NCBI GenBank assembly: GCA_933822405.4
Contig: CAKOGP040001792.1
Location: 248,001-312,000 of the forward strand
DNA: 64,000 bases
Origin: Cylindrotheca closterium
Taxonomy: Eukaryota > Bacillariophyta > Bacillariophyceae > Bacillariales > Bacillariaceae
Direction: 5' to 3'
Both the position numbers and the translations under genes were made by a program. This document shows positions 41,158-52,336 of this stretch, one piece after another (positions within the stretch are counted from its first letter, which is position 1; every line of letters starts with the position of its first letter). The notes beneath the pieces are model-generated. The model made no database searches, had not been told where the DNA came from, and saw nothing but the letters and a program-made list of their open reading frames with translations.

Positions 41158-41870
41158 CAGCGTCAATGGTTTGGGAATATCCGTTTGAATTCCTTATGCT
41201 CAGAACGACTTGGCAGTAGCAGAGGACTTACTGTAGTTTGCAGCTTCCGCATATGTACACGAACTAGGTGGGATGACTAAGCTATTTGATCAAGGTTGAA
41301 ATGGAACAGCGGGGAAAGAATGAGGCGGAAGGCAAAGGCAGATCGTCTGAGTATTCTCTTCGGATCATTGGGGTTATTATATTCGAGCTTCCCCTGAGAC
41401 AAAGTCTGACAACGAATCATGGCTGAAGGCAATGAAAACCCTCATGAATCATCCAAAAGTATCCCAAATTTCTTTATGATGGTGAACAACATTCGGATTT
41501 CATTGCTGATTTGGTCTTCAGCTTTAGTGTTCTGTGGTGATGCATGCTACCATACTATTACACCTGATGAAACACACTATATTTCTTAGGTCGCATTTTT
41601 GACAAGATTCAATCGCCACATTTTTGACAACATTGCCACATTGAACATACCGGTACCGGTACACGTGTACGTGTACCAAGGATACATGCCGGTACAGTAT
41701 TTTCGAAAAAAAACACTGTGCAGGAAAACGTCCTAGCGACTGTCTGGAACATGTCGCTCACTTCACATTTTTGGTCCATGAATGTTTTTGACAGACAACA
41801 CAACAACACAAACAAAGGTCACTCTCACAGCCATCGACTAGCATAATCGGATCGCCATTGGCAGTCTAGA
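41158..41870. other. Intergenic region with GTAC-rich palindromes
   Basis: No gene seen. 41649-41677 reads ACCGGTACCGGTACACGTG and on into TACGTGTACC, overlapping palindromic motifs. Three short similar phrases (ACATTTTTGACAA-like) occur near 41595-41640 and 41765. Confidence 0.5.
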
Positions 41871-43230
41871 ATGGATGAAGAACTGACATGGACATGGAAG
41901 TTGGTGTCGCTACGAATTTCAGTCCTTCTGATTGCGATGGCTCTGTTGGCAGACATAGAATTTTCATTCAACATCAAAAATACCGCCACAACACTTCGAG
42001 GTCATTCCACGAATAAGACGCTTGACTTCCGAAGGCATTATTGGGTGCGAGCGAAAGTCAACAGAACTGAAAATGCTACCATCAATGCCGTCTTGCAAGA
42101 TGCTATCTTGTCAGATAGTCGAGGGCGCTGTATCCCAGGTCCCAATCAACCTTTGGCCAAGCTCCACCACACAAGAAACCCGCTGGATGAACCCAGAATT
42201 GACCCGAGCGAGGCAGCGGCGGTAAGGGAAGTGGCTTGTGACTTTCATGGTAGATCCGATGCCCACTTTCCACATGCCATGCAGCAGCTCTATCGCTGTT
42301 TTTCGTACTGGCAGGATTACCATACCAAGGTCCCATACTTGCTGATGCCAACTGGAAAAGTGGAACAGAAGCTTAGCAACCAACCGTTTATCGCTGGAAT
42401 GCTGGATATGTTTGAGTATCAAATGGACGTGGGGATTATCATGAAGGACATTTTCAATCCGAAGGCACTTGACGATCTCATCAAACAGCCGCATGTCGAT
42501 ATGCAGGCATTCAATTTGGTTGGCAACTTCAGCCTTCGCCATGCATACCACCTTCATCACTATGCCAAAAAGGAATTCGAACTCAACGACACAAGTACTG
42601 ACACCTGTAAGCATTCAAAGCCTCGGATAGCAATTCTGAATCGAGCTCCAAATAGTAGACGAACCATGTTGAATGCTGAACACATTGCGAACATGACGGA
42701 CATGAAGGAACTCTCACGCAACAACACTGTCGAAGTAGCATATTTTGAAGGATTAGACGTTCGCGATCAAATTGGTTTCTTTCGGTCAGTAGACATACTG
42801 ATTTCGCCACATGGTGCACAGCTAACAGGTGTCGCGTTTATGAATGCTCCTTGTTCCCATGTGTTGGAGTTATTTCCAAAGGTACGAAGCTTTTACACTT
42901 TTGCGGCAGATATGTTTGCTTTTGCTACAGACTCATCTTTGTTGCATCCTACTTTAGGCGTATTCTCTTCCGGGATTCTTTGGAAGCTTGGCTATTGAGA
43001 GCGGCAAGGATTACTCGTACTTTTATATGTCTGAGAACCCTCCCGAAGCCGAACAAGCCCACAACAAAACGGAACGAAATCACGCAAGGGCTCAAGACTT
43101 ATGTCCCTCTACCGATGTAATGGTCGATACCATTCGCAAGCTTGTGGACGAATGGAGGCAGTGCTGCAATGTGAGATGCGAGAAGCGGGACACGAATCCC
43201 ATGATGGCTGGATGCCCTTCCATCCACTGA
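41871..43230 (+). CDS. GT61/DUF563-type glycosyltransferase, copy 2
   Basis: Exon 1 41871-42881, exon 2 42958-43230, intron 42882-42957 (76 bp, GTACGA/TTTAG), 427 aa. The intron has exactly the length and position of copy 1's. A signal anchor (about residues 12-30, VSLRISVLLIAMALLADI) makes it type II, with the catalytic domain in the Golgi lumen. The GT61 hallmark is SPHGAQLTG followed by FMNAPCSHVLELFP. Exon 2 gives YSLPGFFGSLAIESGKDYSY and a Cys-rich tail (CCNVRCEKRD). Several N-glycosylation sequons (NKT, NRT, NAT, NDT) fit a lumenal location. It forms a tandem pair with the preceding gene. Donor and acceptor sugars cannot be read from sequence. Confidence 0.87.
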
Positions 43231-43588
43231 CCAGGGATTAGGATCCGTTGCCACCATCGAACAAACCACTACTGTCTATTAACAGCCTGGAAACATTCTA
43301 TTTGGATCCTACTGTACTGCATTTGCCTGGAGCTTGTTATATTCCGTCACAACGACATGTAATACATTCTCCTTCATAGAAAATGACCGCTTGATGGAGA
43401 TCACCACTTGGGTATTACTCCAATGACTACGTTGGTGACAGACTTTCTCTACTGGTTGAGGCTACACTCTACTTTGTCTTTCCCAGAGGCCTCCTAGATT
43501 GAAACTTCCTTATTTTGACCAAATTTGATTGAATCGAAAGTACAAAGAGAAACGAATTATTAATTATACTATGAGAGACCTCATAACT
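43231..43588. other. Intergenic region between convergent genes
   Basis: 3' flanks of GT61 copy 2 and the site-2-protease-like gene. Nothing recognised beyond a short TACTGTACTG motif near 43311. Confidence 0.5.
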
Positions 43589-44897
43589 TTATTTGTTGGA
43601 GAAAGACTTCGCATAGGCCTCTTCGAATTGAACTTTTTCCACAAACGAGTTTGTATAAATTCCACGCTGCTCGCATTCCCTCTTCAATTCCCCCATCTTC
43701 ATCTTTTGTGCTTTCTTCAAAGCCTTGCCATATGACATTTTCTTATTCGACGGTACCTTTGGCTTGGAATCCGAGACTCTCTTTTGCTTGACTTCCTTTG
43801 TCTTGCGCAGTTTGAATTCATCGTCTTGCAAAAAGGTTGACGGTCGGCTTTTCTTTCCATTTTCAATATCGGCTCGACTGCGGGGGGCTGCATCTGTCGC
43901 ACGACCATTTGTGTAGTTGCGAGAAACTCCATTTGATCCACCGACAAAAGTTCGTCGCTCACGGTAACAGTCGGCATCGAATAGGGGGTGGCTCGTAACC
44001 TTGCGCCGATTGTAATATTGAAACAATCCATAAATCGTGTACAGCAGAAACAGTCCTGCGAGTAGATAGGTGATGCCGTCGTTAGAACTTCCAACAATCC
44101 CCATAATTCCATAGATCAGACATCCCAAGCCAAGAAGAAACCCAAAGATGATCAAAACTAGACATGATCTATCTGTCGTCAACCCGCATTGAACAAGAAC
44201 TGCAGCCTGTGATTATTATTTTTCGAAAATGGACCGGTGAGCCATTGCATTCAGCAAAACTTCGACGAGAAAGTTCCACCTCCTGAACGCTAGACACCAT
44301 AAACTGCAAAACGACAAGGACACTTACCAGCATTCTAGCAGAATCCAAAGGATACACCGGAATGAAGAGGTTCAGAACAAAGAGCACCAAGTTGAAGTTC
44401 AACATTTGCTTTCCAAACTCGGCAAAAAAATCGTCCGGACCTCCGGCGTCAAAGGCAGCAAAGGAAAACGGCTGCTGGTAATAGTCAATCCCAACGTCGG
44501 AGGAAGCCAGCATGACGATTAACCAGATGAAGAATTGTGGAATGTGCGTCACTGGGCCTGCGAGGGCAACAAAAAACTCTTGCATACAGGTGCATTGTTC
44601 AATGTAACACTCGGAAAAGCCACCTAAAGGCCAAAGGGTTGCCTTGTAGGTGGTTCCTCCGTATTTTTTGTTGGCGTAGAGATGACCGACTTCGTGAACG
44701 TAGACAACCATAAGAGCAAAGGGCCCCCAAATCATGGCAACCATAACAATGTATTTCCAGGAAGAAGTGTGGTTGATGATGGCATAGATGACTTGAAACA
44801 AAAAGTTGAAGATGAATGTCCAGTGAATGCTGACGGGAGCCTTAAACACTTTTCCAAATGGGATACTGCATCCCTCTAAGCCAGTTCGCATTCCCAT
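43589..44897 (-). CDS. Site-2-protease-like (M50) membrane metalloprotease
   Basis: Exon 1 44897-44328, exon 2 44206-43589, intron 44207-44327 (121 bp, GTAAGT/CACAG), 395 aa. The junction gives PLDSARML|AAVLVQCGL. Exon 1 starts MGMRTGLEG and has several hydrophobic helices. The zinc motif HEVGH lies in helix MVVYVHEVGHLYANKKYG. A cytosolic-type loop with Cys follows (ECYIEQCTCMQEFFVALAGP), where M50 proteins have an FxxALAGP block. The third ligand motif is NLFIPVYPLDSAR, with Ser where most members have Gly (LDG). Exon 2 adds two more helices and a basic hydrophilic tail of about 130 residues with no known domain. Such enzymes cut membrane-anchored regulators within the bilayer. HEVGH and the Asp of LDS are intact, so activity is expected. 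Confidence 0.85.
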
Positions 44898-45489
44898 TTT
44901 GTATGAATGTAGAGAGACTTGTTTGTTCTTTCGGTAGAGACAGTGCTGTGTTCAATTTCCAATCAAACCCTTTGTGTTCTTGATAATGATTATGTCTGAC
45001 GACTGGTGCCGAAGCTACTACAGTAGGTATTTCTGTGACAAGTAATAGTGCCGGGCGGAGAATCTTTTTGTCGAACAGGTCGACACTCCCGTATTTTAGT
45101 AATTAAAAGGTGGTTGTTTACCCCTTACGTGTACCTGGTACACGTACCTGGTAGGGTTCCACGGGTTCAACGTTTCGGTGGCTCTAAATGCCGATATTTA
45201 AAAAAACTCCGTCATGAGTCAACTCGACTGTGGCGAAGCGAAGATGCATTGAGAAGGGACAATGAATGAAGTCATCATCCCTTCTCGATGCTATCTTATG
45301 TATCTAGTCGGTGTGATGCTACTATTTGCTCCTTCTATAGGCAATAATTGACATCAATCCGATTGAATAGTGGGAAATCCTATCTGAATTTGGGGGATGT
45401 AGCCCTGAATGCGCAAATAACATCTAATAGTAGGTAAGACACAGGCAGAGAGAACGGGTTTCCATGATACGGAGCCAAATAGATTCTTC
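44898..45489. other. Intergenic region with GTAC-rich motif
   Basis: Promoter side of the M50 gene and 3' flank of MUS81. 45128-45153 contains GTGTACCTGGTACACGTACC, sharing the core TACCTGGTA with the palindrome at 34638. No gene seen. Confidence 0.5.
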
Positions 45490-48206
45490 TCAATCGCTAG
45501 GATGGTACCCAAGGGTTTGACAGGTACATTTCCCATGCTCTAAGCACCACTTGTGGAGTGCCTTGGCGAGAGGGTAGCCGGAAATATCGGTGCCCGTCGT
45601 AAGCCTGAAGTGCCCTCGTTGAAGAAGAACCAAAGGAAACTCGCCGCCTCTCAAGTCCGACATGGAACTCCATCCATCGTATTTGTATTGCCCAGTTTGG
45701 ACTCCGCTGAAAGGATCCTTTGATATATCCAATGCTTCTGTCAGTGCGTAGAGTTCGTCCTTTGTCATCCCTTTCCAATCTGGTCCATTTTTCTCCTGTT
45801 CCAAATATAATGCTACTAGTAGTGCTGTTGCACAAGTATTATACCGTGATGGAACATAGCAGCCCTTTGCTTTGCGTTCAAGTAGAACACTCGGTGGACG
45901 AGGACCATTCAATCGATCGATCAAATCAGCTTTTTTGCCTGTTTTTGACAATCCAAACTTGACACATTCCTGCTGCAACTCCGAAACCTTCCAGCCAGTG
46001 TATTCGTTGTGCGCTTTCGTTGGTTTTTCGAATGCAAGCTTCAATTGCTTGGATTCCTTATTGCTGGCTACAGTCAAGTCAACAGTGTCCGTAACTTTCT
46101 CCTCCAAAGATGGTTTGGATTCTGCCCAATCCCTCGCAATTTTTGAAAAGTTTACGCCTTTTGGAATCTTTTTGACTTCCCGTTGAAACTCTTCAAGTGT
46201 AAATTCGGTTTTCATCTTGTTACTCCGGTAGTCTTGGAGAACTTTTGCGGCCCATCTGGAAAGCTCGACCATGGAATGATCTGGGGACCTAGGGTGAGAG
46301 AAAATCTTTAGAAGACGAGATGTCACTTGTACTGGATACTACGACAACCTTCCTTTACTCACTGTGTATGTAGTACATCGAACCCTTCGGACTGTAGATT
46401 TTCAATTTCCTTATCGAACTGTTCGCTGCTGACATTGTGCTGTAGCTGTCCGACATATCCTCCCGAAAGTTGCTGACTTTCTTTCCTACCTTCAATGATG
46501 TAGGCCATACGACAGTTCTGATGACCAAAGACATACTGTCCATGGTACATTCGTTTCTTCTGATTCACCCACCTCTTGTCGTAAATGGAATGGGCCACAT
46601 CTTGAATCGACTTTCGCTCGATCAAGATTGGAAGCAACTTGTCGCCCGCAAAAAAACAGTAGTCTCCGATACTCAATGGGTGTACAAAGTATGGTATTTT
46701 CAAGGTATCGAGCTTGTTGCACATGTAGTGCAATTTTTTCTTTGGTCCACCACCTTCACGGTTGTCTACCGCCAAGGATATGCCATCGAATCGTGGGTCT
46801 ACTTGTACTAGATTACTCGTTCGGTAATGTCCCTTTCCTTCAGGGAACTGGCGATTTCGGATCCAAAGTGCCGTTTCATAACCCATCTTGGTAAGTTCGT
46901 AGCACACCCTACCTTTGTGTCGATGTAACTTGATGTAGGATGAGTCTTCACCCCGTGGCTTGGTCTGAAGTTTCTCAATTTGCTTGTATTCGGTGGAACG
47001 TGTTGACTTTTCAGTGTAAAAAGCAGCGCCATTGTCCCCGTCATGAAATCTTGTCAGCCGTCCTGGACAAACTGGATTGAGGCGGGAGTCGATCATCGGT
47101 ATTAGTTCGGAAAGGAGCAGCCAAGATTCCTTGCGTTGCAAAAAGTCGACTAGGACAATCTCGTCCATGTCCCGTAGCTTCAAAGTGTCGTTTCGTGTAG
47201 TCTCGGATTCGACATGTTCCAGAAGGGCGACCAAACATGCTTCTGAGATGGAAAAGTACCTGCCATTCCCATTATTACATTGCTTTAATAATGAGGCAAA
47301 GTTGTTAATATTGCCTATTCGAAGGGCATCTTGAATTCCACTCGTATCTGAAGTGTTGGCGAACCGAATGCAATATTCCTCAAACGACCGAAACGGGAAA
47401 CGGGACAGCGCCAACGCGTTCACTCGTTTCGAGTACTGATCTAATTTGACAAGATTGTAAGAAGCGTCCTGCAATGTCTGAGCAAACTTCCAAAAAGTCA
47501 AGAGGTATCGTGGCCGCAAATCGTCGTATAGTGAGGATTGTGCCATTTGCGGGTAGTATTGCGAAGCAGTCGATTTGCTGGTCAGGGAAGCTAACTCATT
47601 TCTAGGTGGAATTTTTTTTCTTCCCTGTTTCGAGTATGGATTTACAATCTTTGCAACGGGTGCTGCGGCAGGCTTCATCGGCTCTTGTACTGTAATAGGA
47701 GAATGCAATCTCGTTCGTTTCAGTTCAGGGTTGGAGGGTGGAGACAAAACGGCATTGTTTTCCTTGCGAGCTGCAATCAATGGGCTTGGCTTGAAGGTTG
47801 ACGTTTTTGCTTTTTCCTTCAGTGATGACGAAGATGCAGCGGAAGTTTTCTTGGACCGAAAGTTGAGAACGTTGTAGTTCAGAAGCTCATCATCGTCCGA
47901 CGAACTGTCAGAATCCAAAGCGTAGGCAGTCTTATTTCTGTTCCGTGTGTCGTTTCTGCCAAAAAGAGTTCTTCTGGCACTAGATGGATTACTGTTCTGT
48001 TGTGTCGTTTCGTTCTTTTCAGGCGTGTCGTCTGGGCTCACAAAAGTGTTATTGGGCTTGGAAGCTACCACTTGGGTGCTGCTGCCGACGAATTCGACTT
48101 CATCGTCTGATGAATCATCATCCTGATCATCGACCTCTTCTTGGGGGGCAGTGTCGTCATCCTCCTCATCACTACTACTACAGCACAGATCAATCACTTG
48201 ACTCAT
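45490..48206 (-). CDS. MUS81: MUS81 crossover-junction endonuclease with C-terminal SAP and winged helix
   Basis: Exon 1 48206-46363, exon 2 46288-45490, intron 46289-46362 (74 bp, GTGAGT/CCCTAG), 880 aa. The N terminus is acidic and disordered (SSSDEEDDDTAP). Residues about 210-300 resemble the MUS81 N-terminal helix-hairpin-helix (ALALSRFPFRSFEEY). A winged-helix-like piece (WLLLSELI, GRVCYELTKMGYE) follows near 345-455. The ERCC4 nuclease domain (about 475-600) has VDNREGGG and IERKSIQD, the metal-binding core, and the MUS81-type GGG. Exon 2 carries a SAP motif (YTGWKVSELQQECVKFGLSK, near 710-740), then a second MUS81-like winged helix (ALLVALYLEQE, MTKDELYAL, DGWSSMSDL). The usual C-terminal (HhH)2 pair that binds EME1 was not recognised. 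MUS81 with EME1 resolves branched DNA in the nucleus. Confidence 0.85.
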
Positions 48207-48496
48207 GGTGAAATCATTTCATGAGACTGTTTTGATGGTGCTCAAGTATAGTATTCTTTTTTGACAGGTTTTGATGAAGATTCTGTTCAAAACTCACAAA
48301 ACAACACGTGCGCATTTTCAAAATTTGAATGGTGAAAAGAGGGAAATCTAATGAAGGAACTTCGTCGGGGGATTTCAAAGAGTCATTACCCCGAAAAGAT
48401 CGGACAAAACGTACCTATTGTATATCGACATCATCAACACATATTATTGCAATTACTGTGTTGTTGTCCACAAACATCATATCCTTGCAATCAAGG

Positions 48497-49687
48497 ATGG
48501 CTAGACAAAACAGCCATAGCATCGTCATTGCCTTTTTCTTCATTTTTCTTCTAGTGAGATACCGTCAAGAAACCGGACTCAATCGCAATTTCCGTTCAAG
48601 AACACCAGTATTCACCTATTCGTCGAACTTTAATAATGCAGACCGAAACGGGTTCAATGACCAAAACAACACCGATTGTATACCAGTGAATGAAGAAAAA
48701 CAGAAGATGAAGTTGGAGGAAAGATGCGCCCTTTGTTTCTTTGGATTGCCTCGATCATATCAATCCATGGTACTACCAGGGCTAATCAAGAACGTTTTCA
48801 TGCCGAACGCTGATAACAAATGTGACGTGTTCGTGCACTATTTTCATCAAGAAGAAGAAGCTGCACAACGAAAAAATAGAGGGGGAAAGTTGAACCCCAA
48901 CGAGATATACTTGGTGAAAGAGGCAGCGAGATCGTTTCTTGGCCCGAATACTACTGTAATGATTGTGAACGACACAGACGCTTCATTTCGGGAACAGCGG
49001 AAGTATCAGCTCGAGCGCTATCAAGAAACTTATGATAAGCAAGGGCAAAAGGTTTATTTTCCATTCAAAACTGTATTTCGCCCTTCGAGCTTGGATAATT
49101 TGGTCAAACAATGGCACTCAATTAACAGCACCTTCACCATGATGGAGGATTATATGAAAAAACACGACATCAACTACACACGGGTGGCGATGTTGAGGAA
49201 TGATGTCATGTTCCTTACTTCCTTCAATATCAACATGATAAACAATACTGAGAAGACTCCAGACTCCAAACACTTCGTCCTCCCCGGATTTGCTATGTTT
49301 CCCGTCACTGACAGAATGATATATGGTTTCTTTGATGCTGTCAAGATGTGGTCCACCACGCGGTTCGACAGAATTGAGAAAAGGGCCTGGGATCACCAAC
49401 ATACAGGAGTAGCCATGCACTCTGAAAAATTCATGGCAGCTGATCTGCTGCCGAGCATTGAAACGGCTGGGTATACGCGCCTACGCAACAACAATGTTTG
49501 CTTCATTCGGACAAGGGCTGCATCCATTGCAATGTGGCAAGATTGCGTTCGCGATGTACCCAAAGGCCTCGAGGGCAAGAACATGACCGCACTGATTGAA
49601 GAAATTTTGGAACGAAAGTGTGAAAAAGTGGAAGGAGACAGCGCTTTTTGTCCGCCTGAAGACTTCAACTCAAGCGTTCCTTTCTAG
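48497..49687 (+). CDS. Type II membrane protein, predicted glycosyltransferase-like, tandem copy 1
   Basis: I start at the ATG 48497 (MARQNSHSIVIAFFFIFLLV) because the paralogue starts at the same point and upstream similarity there is in non-coding sequence; the frame is open up to 48329. 396 aa, no intron. A short cytosolic end and a signal anchor are followed by CALCFFGLPRSYQSM, DVFVHYFH, a charged middle and VAMLRNDVMFLT. An R-x-D-x-x-F motif of that kind is common in nucleotide-sugar transferases of the Golgi, so a glycosyltransferase role is an inference, not a family match. It is rich in sequons. The last 130 residues are nearly identical to copy 2. Confidence 0.75.
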   Translation: MARQNSHSIVIAFFFIFLLVRYRQETGLNRNFRSRTPVFTYSSNFNNADRNGFNDQNNTDCIPVNEEKQKMKLEERCALCFFGLPRSYQSMVLPGLIKNVFMPNADNKCDVFVHYFHQEEEAAQRKNRGGKLNPNEIYLVKEAARSFLGPNTTVMIVNDTDASFREQRKYQLERYQETYDKQGQKVYFPFKTVFRPSSLDNLVKQWHSINSTFTMMEDYMKKHDINYTRVAMLRNDVMFLTSFNINMINNTEKTPDSKHFVLPGFAMFPVTDRMIYGFFDAVKMWSTTRFDRIEKRAWDHQHTGVAMHSEKFMAADLLPSIETAGYTRLRNNNVCFIRTRAASIAMWQDCVRDVPKGLEGKNMTALIEEILERKCEKVEGDSAFCPPEDFNSSVPF

Positions 49688-50393
49688 GCAACCGTTTCAG
49701 TAGTCTTGAAACAAACAGTAGGAGGCACTGCTTCCGCAAGTTCGCTTCCATCATCGATTTTTCCCAATCCTTCTGACGGCACTGCAACGGATGCCTGGGT
49801 CTATTTGAGTCAATTGATGGATTCATTCTTCGAATATAGCCGCCCATGTTACTGATCCACTGCTACTACAAGAAAAGCCAATTGATGATTGCGGGTGTCA
49901 AAAAAGTCGCTGATACCAAAACGAAGCTGGAGGAACCCAGGACGGTATAGTAGTGACTGAGAGATGGTGACAAAGGACGATCTGTTCCTTTGACTTTCTC
50001 GTCAGTTCATCTAGTTTGCACTTTCTCGTGACTTTTCACTTCCTTGTAGATACTCCTATTATTGAACAGTCTTATAGCCTCGTAGTGCTTTCTGATGACA
50101 ATAAAGAGTCAAATGCTATGGTATATTGATGTGTTATGGGTGTTGGGATACTTCAAGCAAAAAATCTTCGATTTGACTTTTCGGCGAATAGTTAGTCGAA
50201 GGAATCGAGTCACCCTAGAACTACAGTAGCACGTAGCGGTACTGTAGGTAGTACACGTGTACGTAGTATTGCCGCGCCTTATGAGTATCATAATATATGT
50301 GAATACTGTTGTTTGCGTCCGAATGTGAAGGAAAACTAATACAGTATTGTAATCACGGTGTTGTCGACAAACCTCACACTGTTGCAATCAAGG
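49688..50393. other. Intergenic region between the tandem glycosyltransferase-like genes
   Basis: The first 60 bp or so after the stop (AGGCAACCGTTTCAG..GGAGGCACTGCTTCCGCAAG) is repeated after copy 2, so the duplication included 3' flank. GTACACGTGTAC, a perfect 12-bp palindrome, lies near 50251-50262. The last 45 bp before copy 2 resemble the 5' flank of copy 1. Confidence 0.55.
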
Positions 50394-51575
50394 ATGGCTA
50401 GACCAAACAGTCGCAGCATTCTTCTTGCTCTTTTCTTCATTTTTCTTGCAGTGAGATATCTTCGAGAAACAGGACAAAACCCCTATAAAACACCAGTTTT
50501 CAACAATTCATTATTGAACAGGGAAAATGAATACCGAGACCAGTTCAATGTCCAGAATAACACCAAATGCTTGCCTGTTGATGAAGAGAAACCAGAGGTG
50601 GAGGTGGAGGAAAGATGTGCCTTATGTTTCTTTGGTTTGCCTCGATCATATGAGTCTATGGTTCTTCCAGGGCTAGTCAAAAACGTTTTCACTCCGAACG
50701 CTGATAACAAATGTGACGTGTTCCTGCACTACTTTCACAAAGAGGAAGAACCTGCACAACGAAAAAATGCAGGGGGGAAACTGAATCCCGACGAGATTTT
50801 CCTGGTTGAAAATGCAGCGAAATCGGTTCTTGGTTCGAATACTACTGTGGTCATCGTGAACGACACAGATGATTCATTTCTGGAACAACGGAAGTATCAG
50901 CTCGAGCGCTATCAAGAAACTCGTGATAAGAACGGCATCAAGGTTTATTTCCCATTCAAAACGAAGTTTCGCATTTCGAGCTTGGATAATATGGTCAAGC
51001 AATGGCACTCAATTGACAAAACCTTCACCATGATGGAGGATTATATGAACAAACACAACATCAACTACACACGGGTGGCGATGTTGAGGAATGATGTCAT
51101 GTTCCTGACTCCCTTCAATATAGCGATGGTAGACAACACAGAGAAGGCTCCAGATTCCAAACACTTCGTCCTCCCCGGATTTGCTAACTTTCCCGTCACT
51201 GACAGAATGATATATGGTGTCTATGATGCAGTCAAGATGTGGTCCACCACGCGGTTCGACAGAATTGAGAAAAGGGCCTGGGAGTACAAACACACAGGAG
51301 TAGCCATGCACTCTGAAAAATTCATGGCAGCTGATCTGCTGCCGAGCATTGAAACGGCTGGGTATACGCGCCTACGCAACAACAATGTTTGCTTCGTTCG
51401 GACAAGGGCTGCATCCATCGCACTGTGGCAAGATTGCGTTCGCGATGTACCCAAAGGCCTCGAGGGCAAGAACATGACCGCACTGATTGAAGAGATTTTG
51501 GAACGAAAGTGTGAAAAAGTGGAAGGAGACAGCGCTTTTTGTCCGCCCGAATTCAACTCAAGTGTTCCTTTCTAG
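50394..51575 (+). CDS. Type II membrane protein, predicted glycosyltransferase-like, tandem copy 2
   Basis: 393 aa from ATG 50394 (MARPNSRSILLALFFIFLAV), no intron; the open frame upstream begins at 50358. It has the same plan as copy 1: signal anchor, CALCFFGLPRSYESM, DVFLHYFHKEEE, VAMLRNDVMFLTPF, and the same C-terminal block ending FNSSVPF. The stem just after the anchor is the most diverged part between the copies, while the C-terminal third differs by only a few residues. Family assignment is uncertain, as for copy 1. Confidence 0.78.
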   Translation: MARPNSRSILLALFFIFLAVRYLRETGQNPYKTPVFNNSLLNRENEYRDQFNVQNNTKCLPVDEEKPEVEVEERCALCFFGLPRSYESMVLPGLVKNVFTPNADNKCDVFLHYFHKEEEPAQRKNAGGKLNPDEIFLVENAAKSVLGSNTTVVIVNDTDDSFLEQRKYQLERYQETRDKNGIKVYFPFKTKFRISSLDNMVKQWHSIDKTFTMMEDYMNKHNINYTRVAMLRNDVMFLTPFNIAMVDNTEKAPDSKHFVLPGFANFPVTDRMIYGVYDAVKMWSTTRFDRIEKRAWEYKHTGVAMHSEKFMAADLLPSIETAGYTRLRNNNVCFVRTRAASIALWQDCVRDVPKGLEGKNMTALIEEILERKCEKVEGDSAFCPPEFNSSVPF

Positions 51576-52336
51576 GCAACCGTTTCAGAGTTCTTGAAAC
51601 AAACAGTAGGAGGCACTGCTTCCGCAAGTCCACTTCGTAGTCGATCTTCTAACCCTATTGATTCAATATTCGAAGATATAGGCTACTCATCGAAATAGAA
51701 ATTCGTTTTCTTCTCGATGTGACGTTGGGCAAGGTGACAATATAGATACAGATACAAGACGGAAGAGTCCAACGGTGATTTCGATTGTCGAAGAAGGCGC
51801 CGATACCTAAACGGAGCTGGAATACTATATATACCGTGGCGATTGAGAGATATCGACGAATGATCTGTTCCTTCCACTTTGTCATCCGCTTCCTTTGCAC
51901 TCTTCTCACTTCCTTTTGCTACTACTATTGCTAAAATAGTCTGCAGTGATATCAAGGTTAATGGGGTATATTTTATGATTTTTCTAGTTAAATTCCGGTT
52001 TTTTCGTTTTCCATTTTATGATTTTTCTAGTTAAATTCCGGTTTTTCTTTTTCCCTAAATTTTTCTTTTCGTTCCGATATTTTGAGCAGTTTTTGGTCTA
52101 ATCGACCAGTCGACGGAGTCAAGCATCACCCGCCAAACTGAAAACATGTCCGCTACATCAGAACATCATCAATCGCAGCTTACCGGTATTATATGCCGTG
52201 GCGACTGATGCTTTCTCTGCCGATCTTAGTGTCATTCACGCCGCCCCTTATCTGACTCTGGTCAGCACTATATTTTACTGCGAAAAAGAGCTGAATTGCC
52301 ATAGAGCCCTTCCAAAGTGGCTTGTGCGAGTGGAAG
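51576..52336. other. Intergenic region with a 43-bp tandem repeat
   Basis: After a copy of the 3' flank of the preceding gene, the stretch has no recognisable gene. A direct repeat lies at 51970-52055. An unrelated open frame at 52198-52416 overlaps the next gene's start in another frame and looks spurious. Confidence 0.5.
51970..52055. repeat. 43-bp direct tandem repeat, two copies
   Basis: Unit beginning ATTTTATGATTTTTCTAG and ending TCGTTTTCC recurs with a 43-bp period; the second copy differs near its 3' end. AT-rich, in the spacer before the TPR gene. Confidence 0.85.

Noticed and set aside
51576..52197. Third copy of the glycosyltransferase-like gene suspected from 3' flank similarity
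   Set aside because: Only about 60 bp of 3' flank is shared; no coding block of the family follows.
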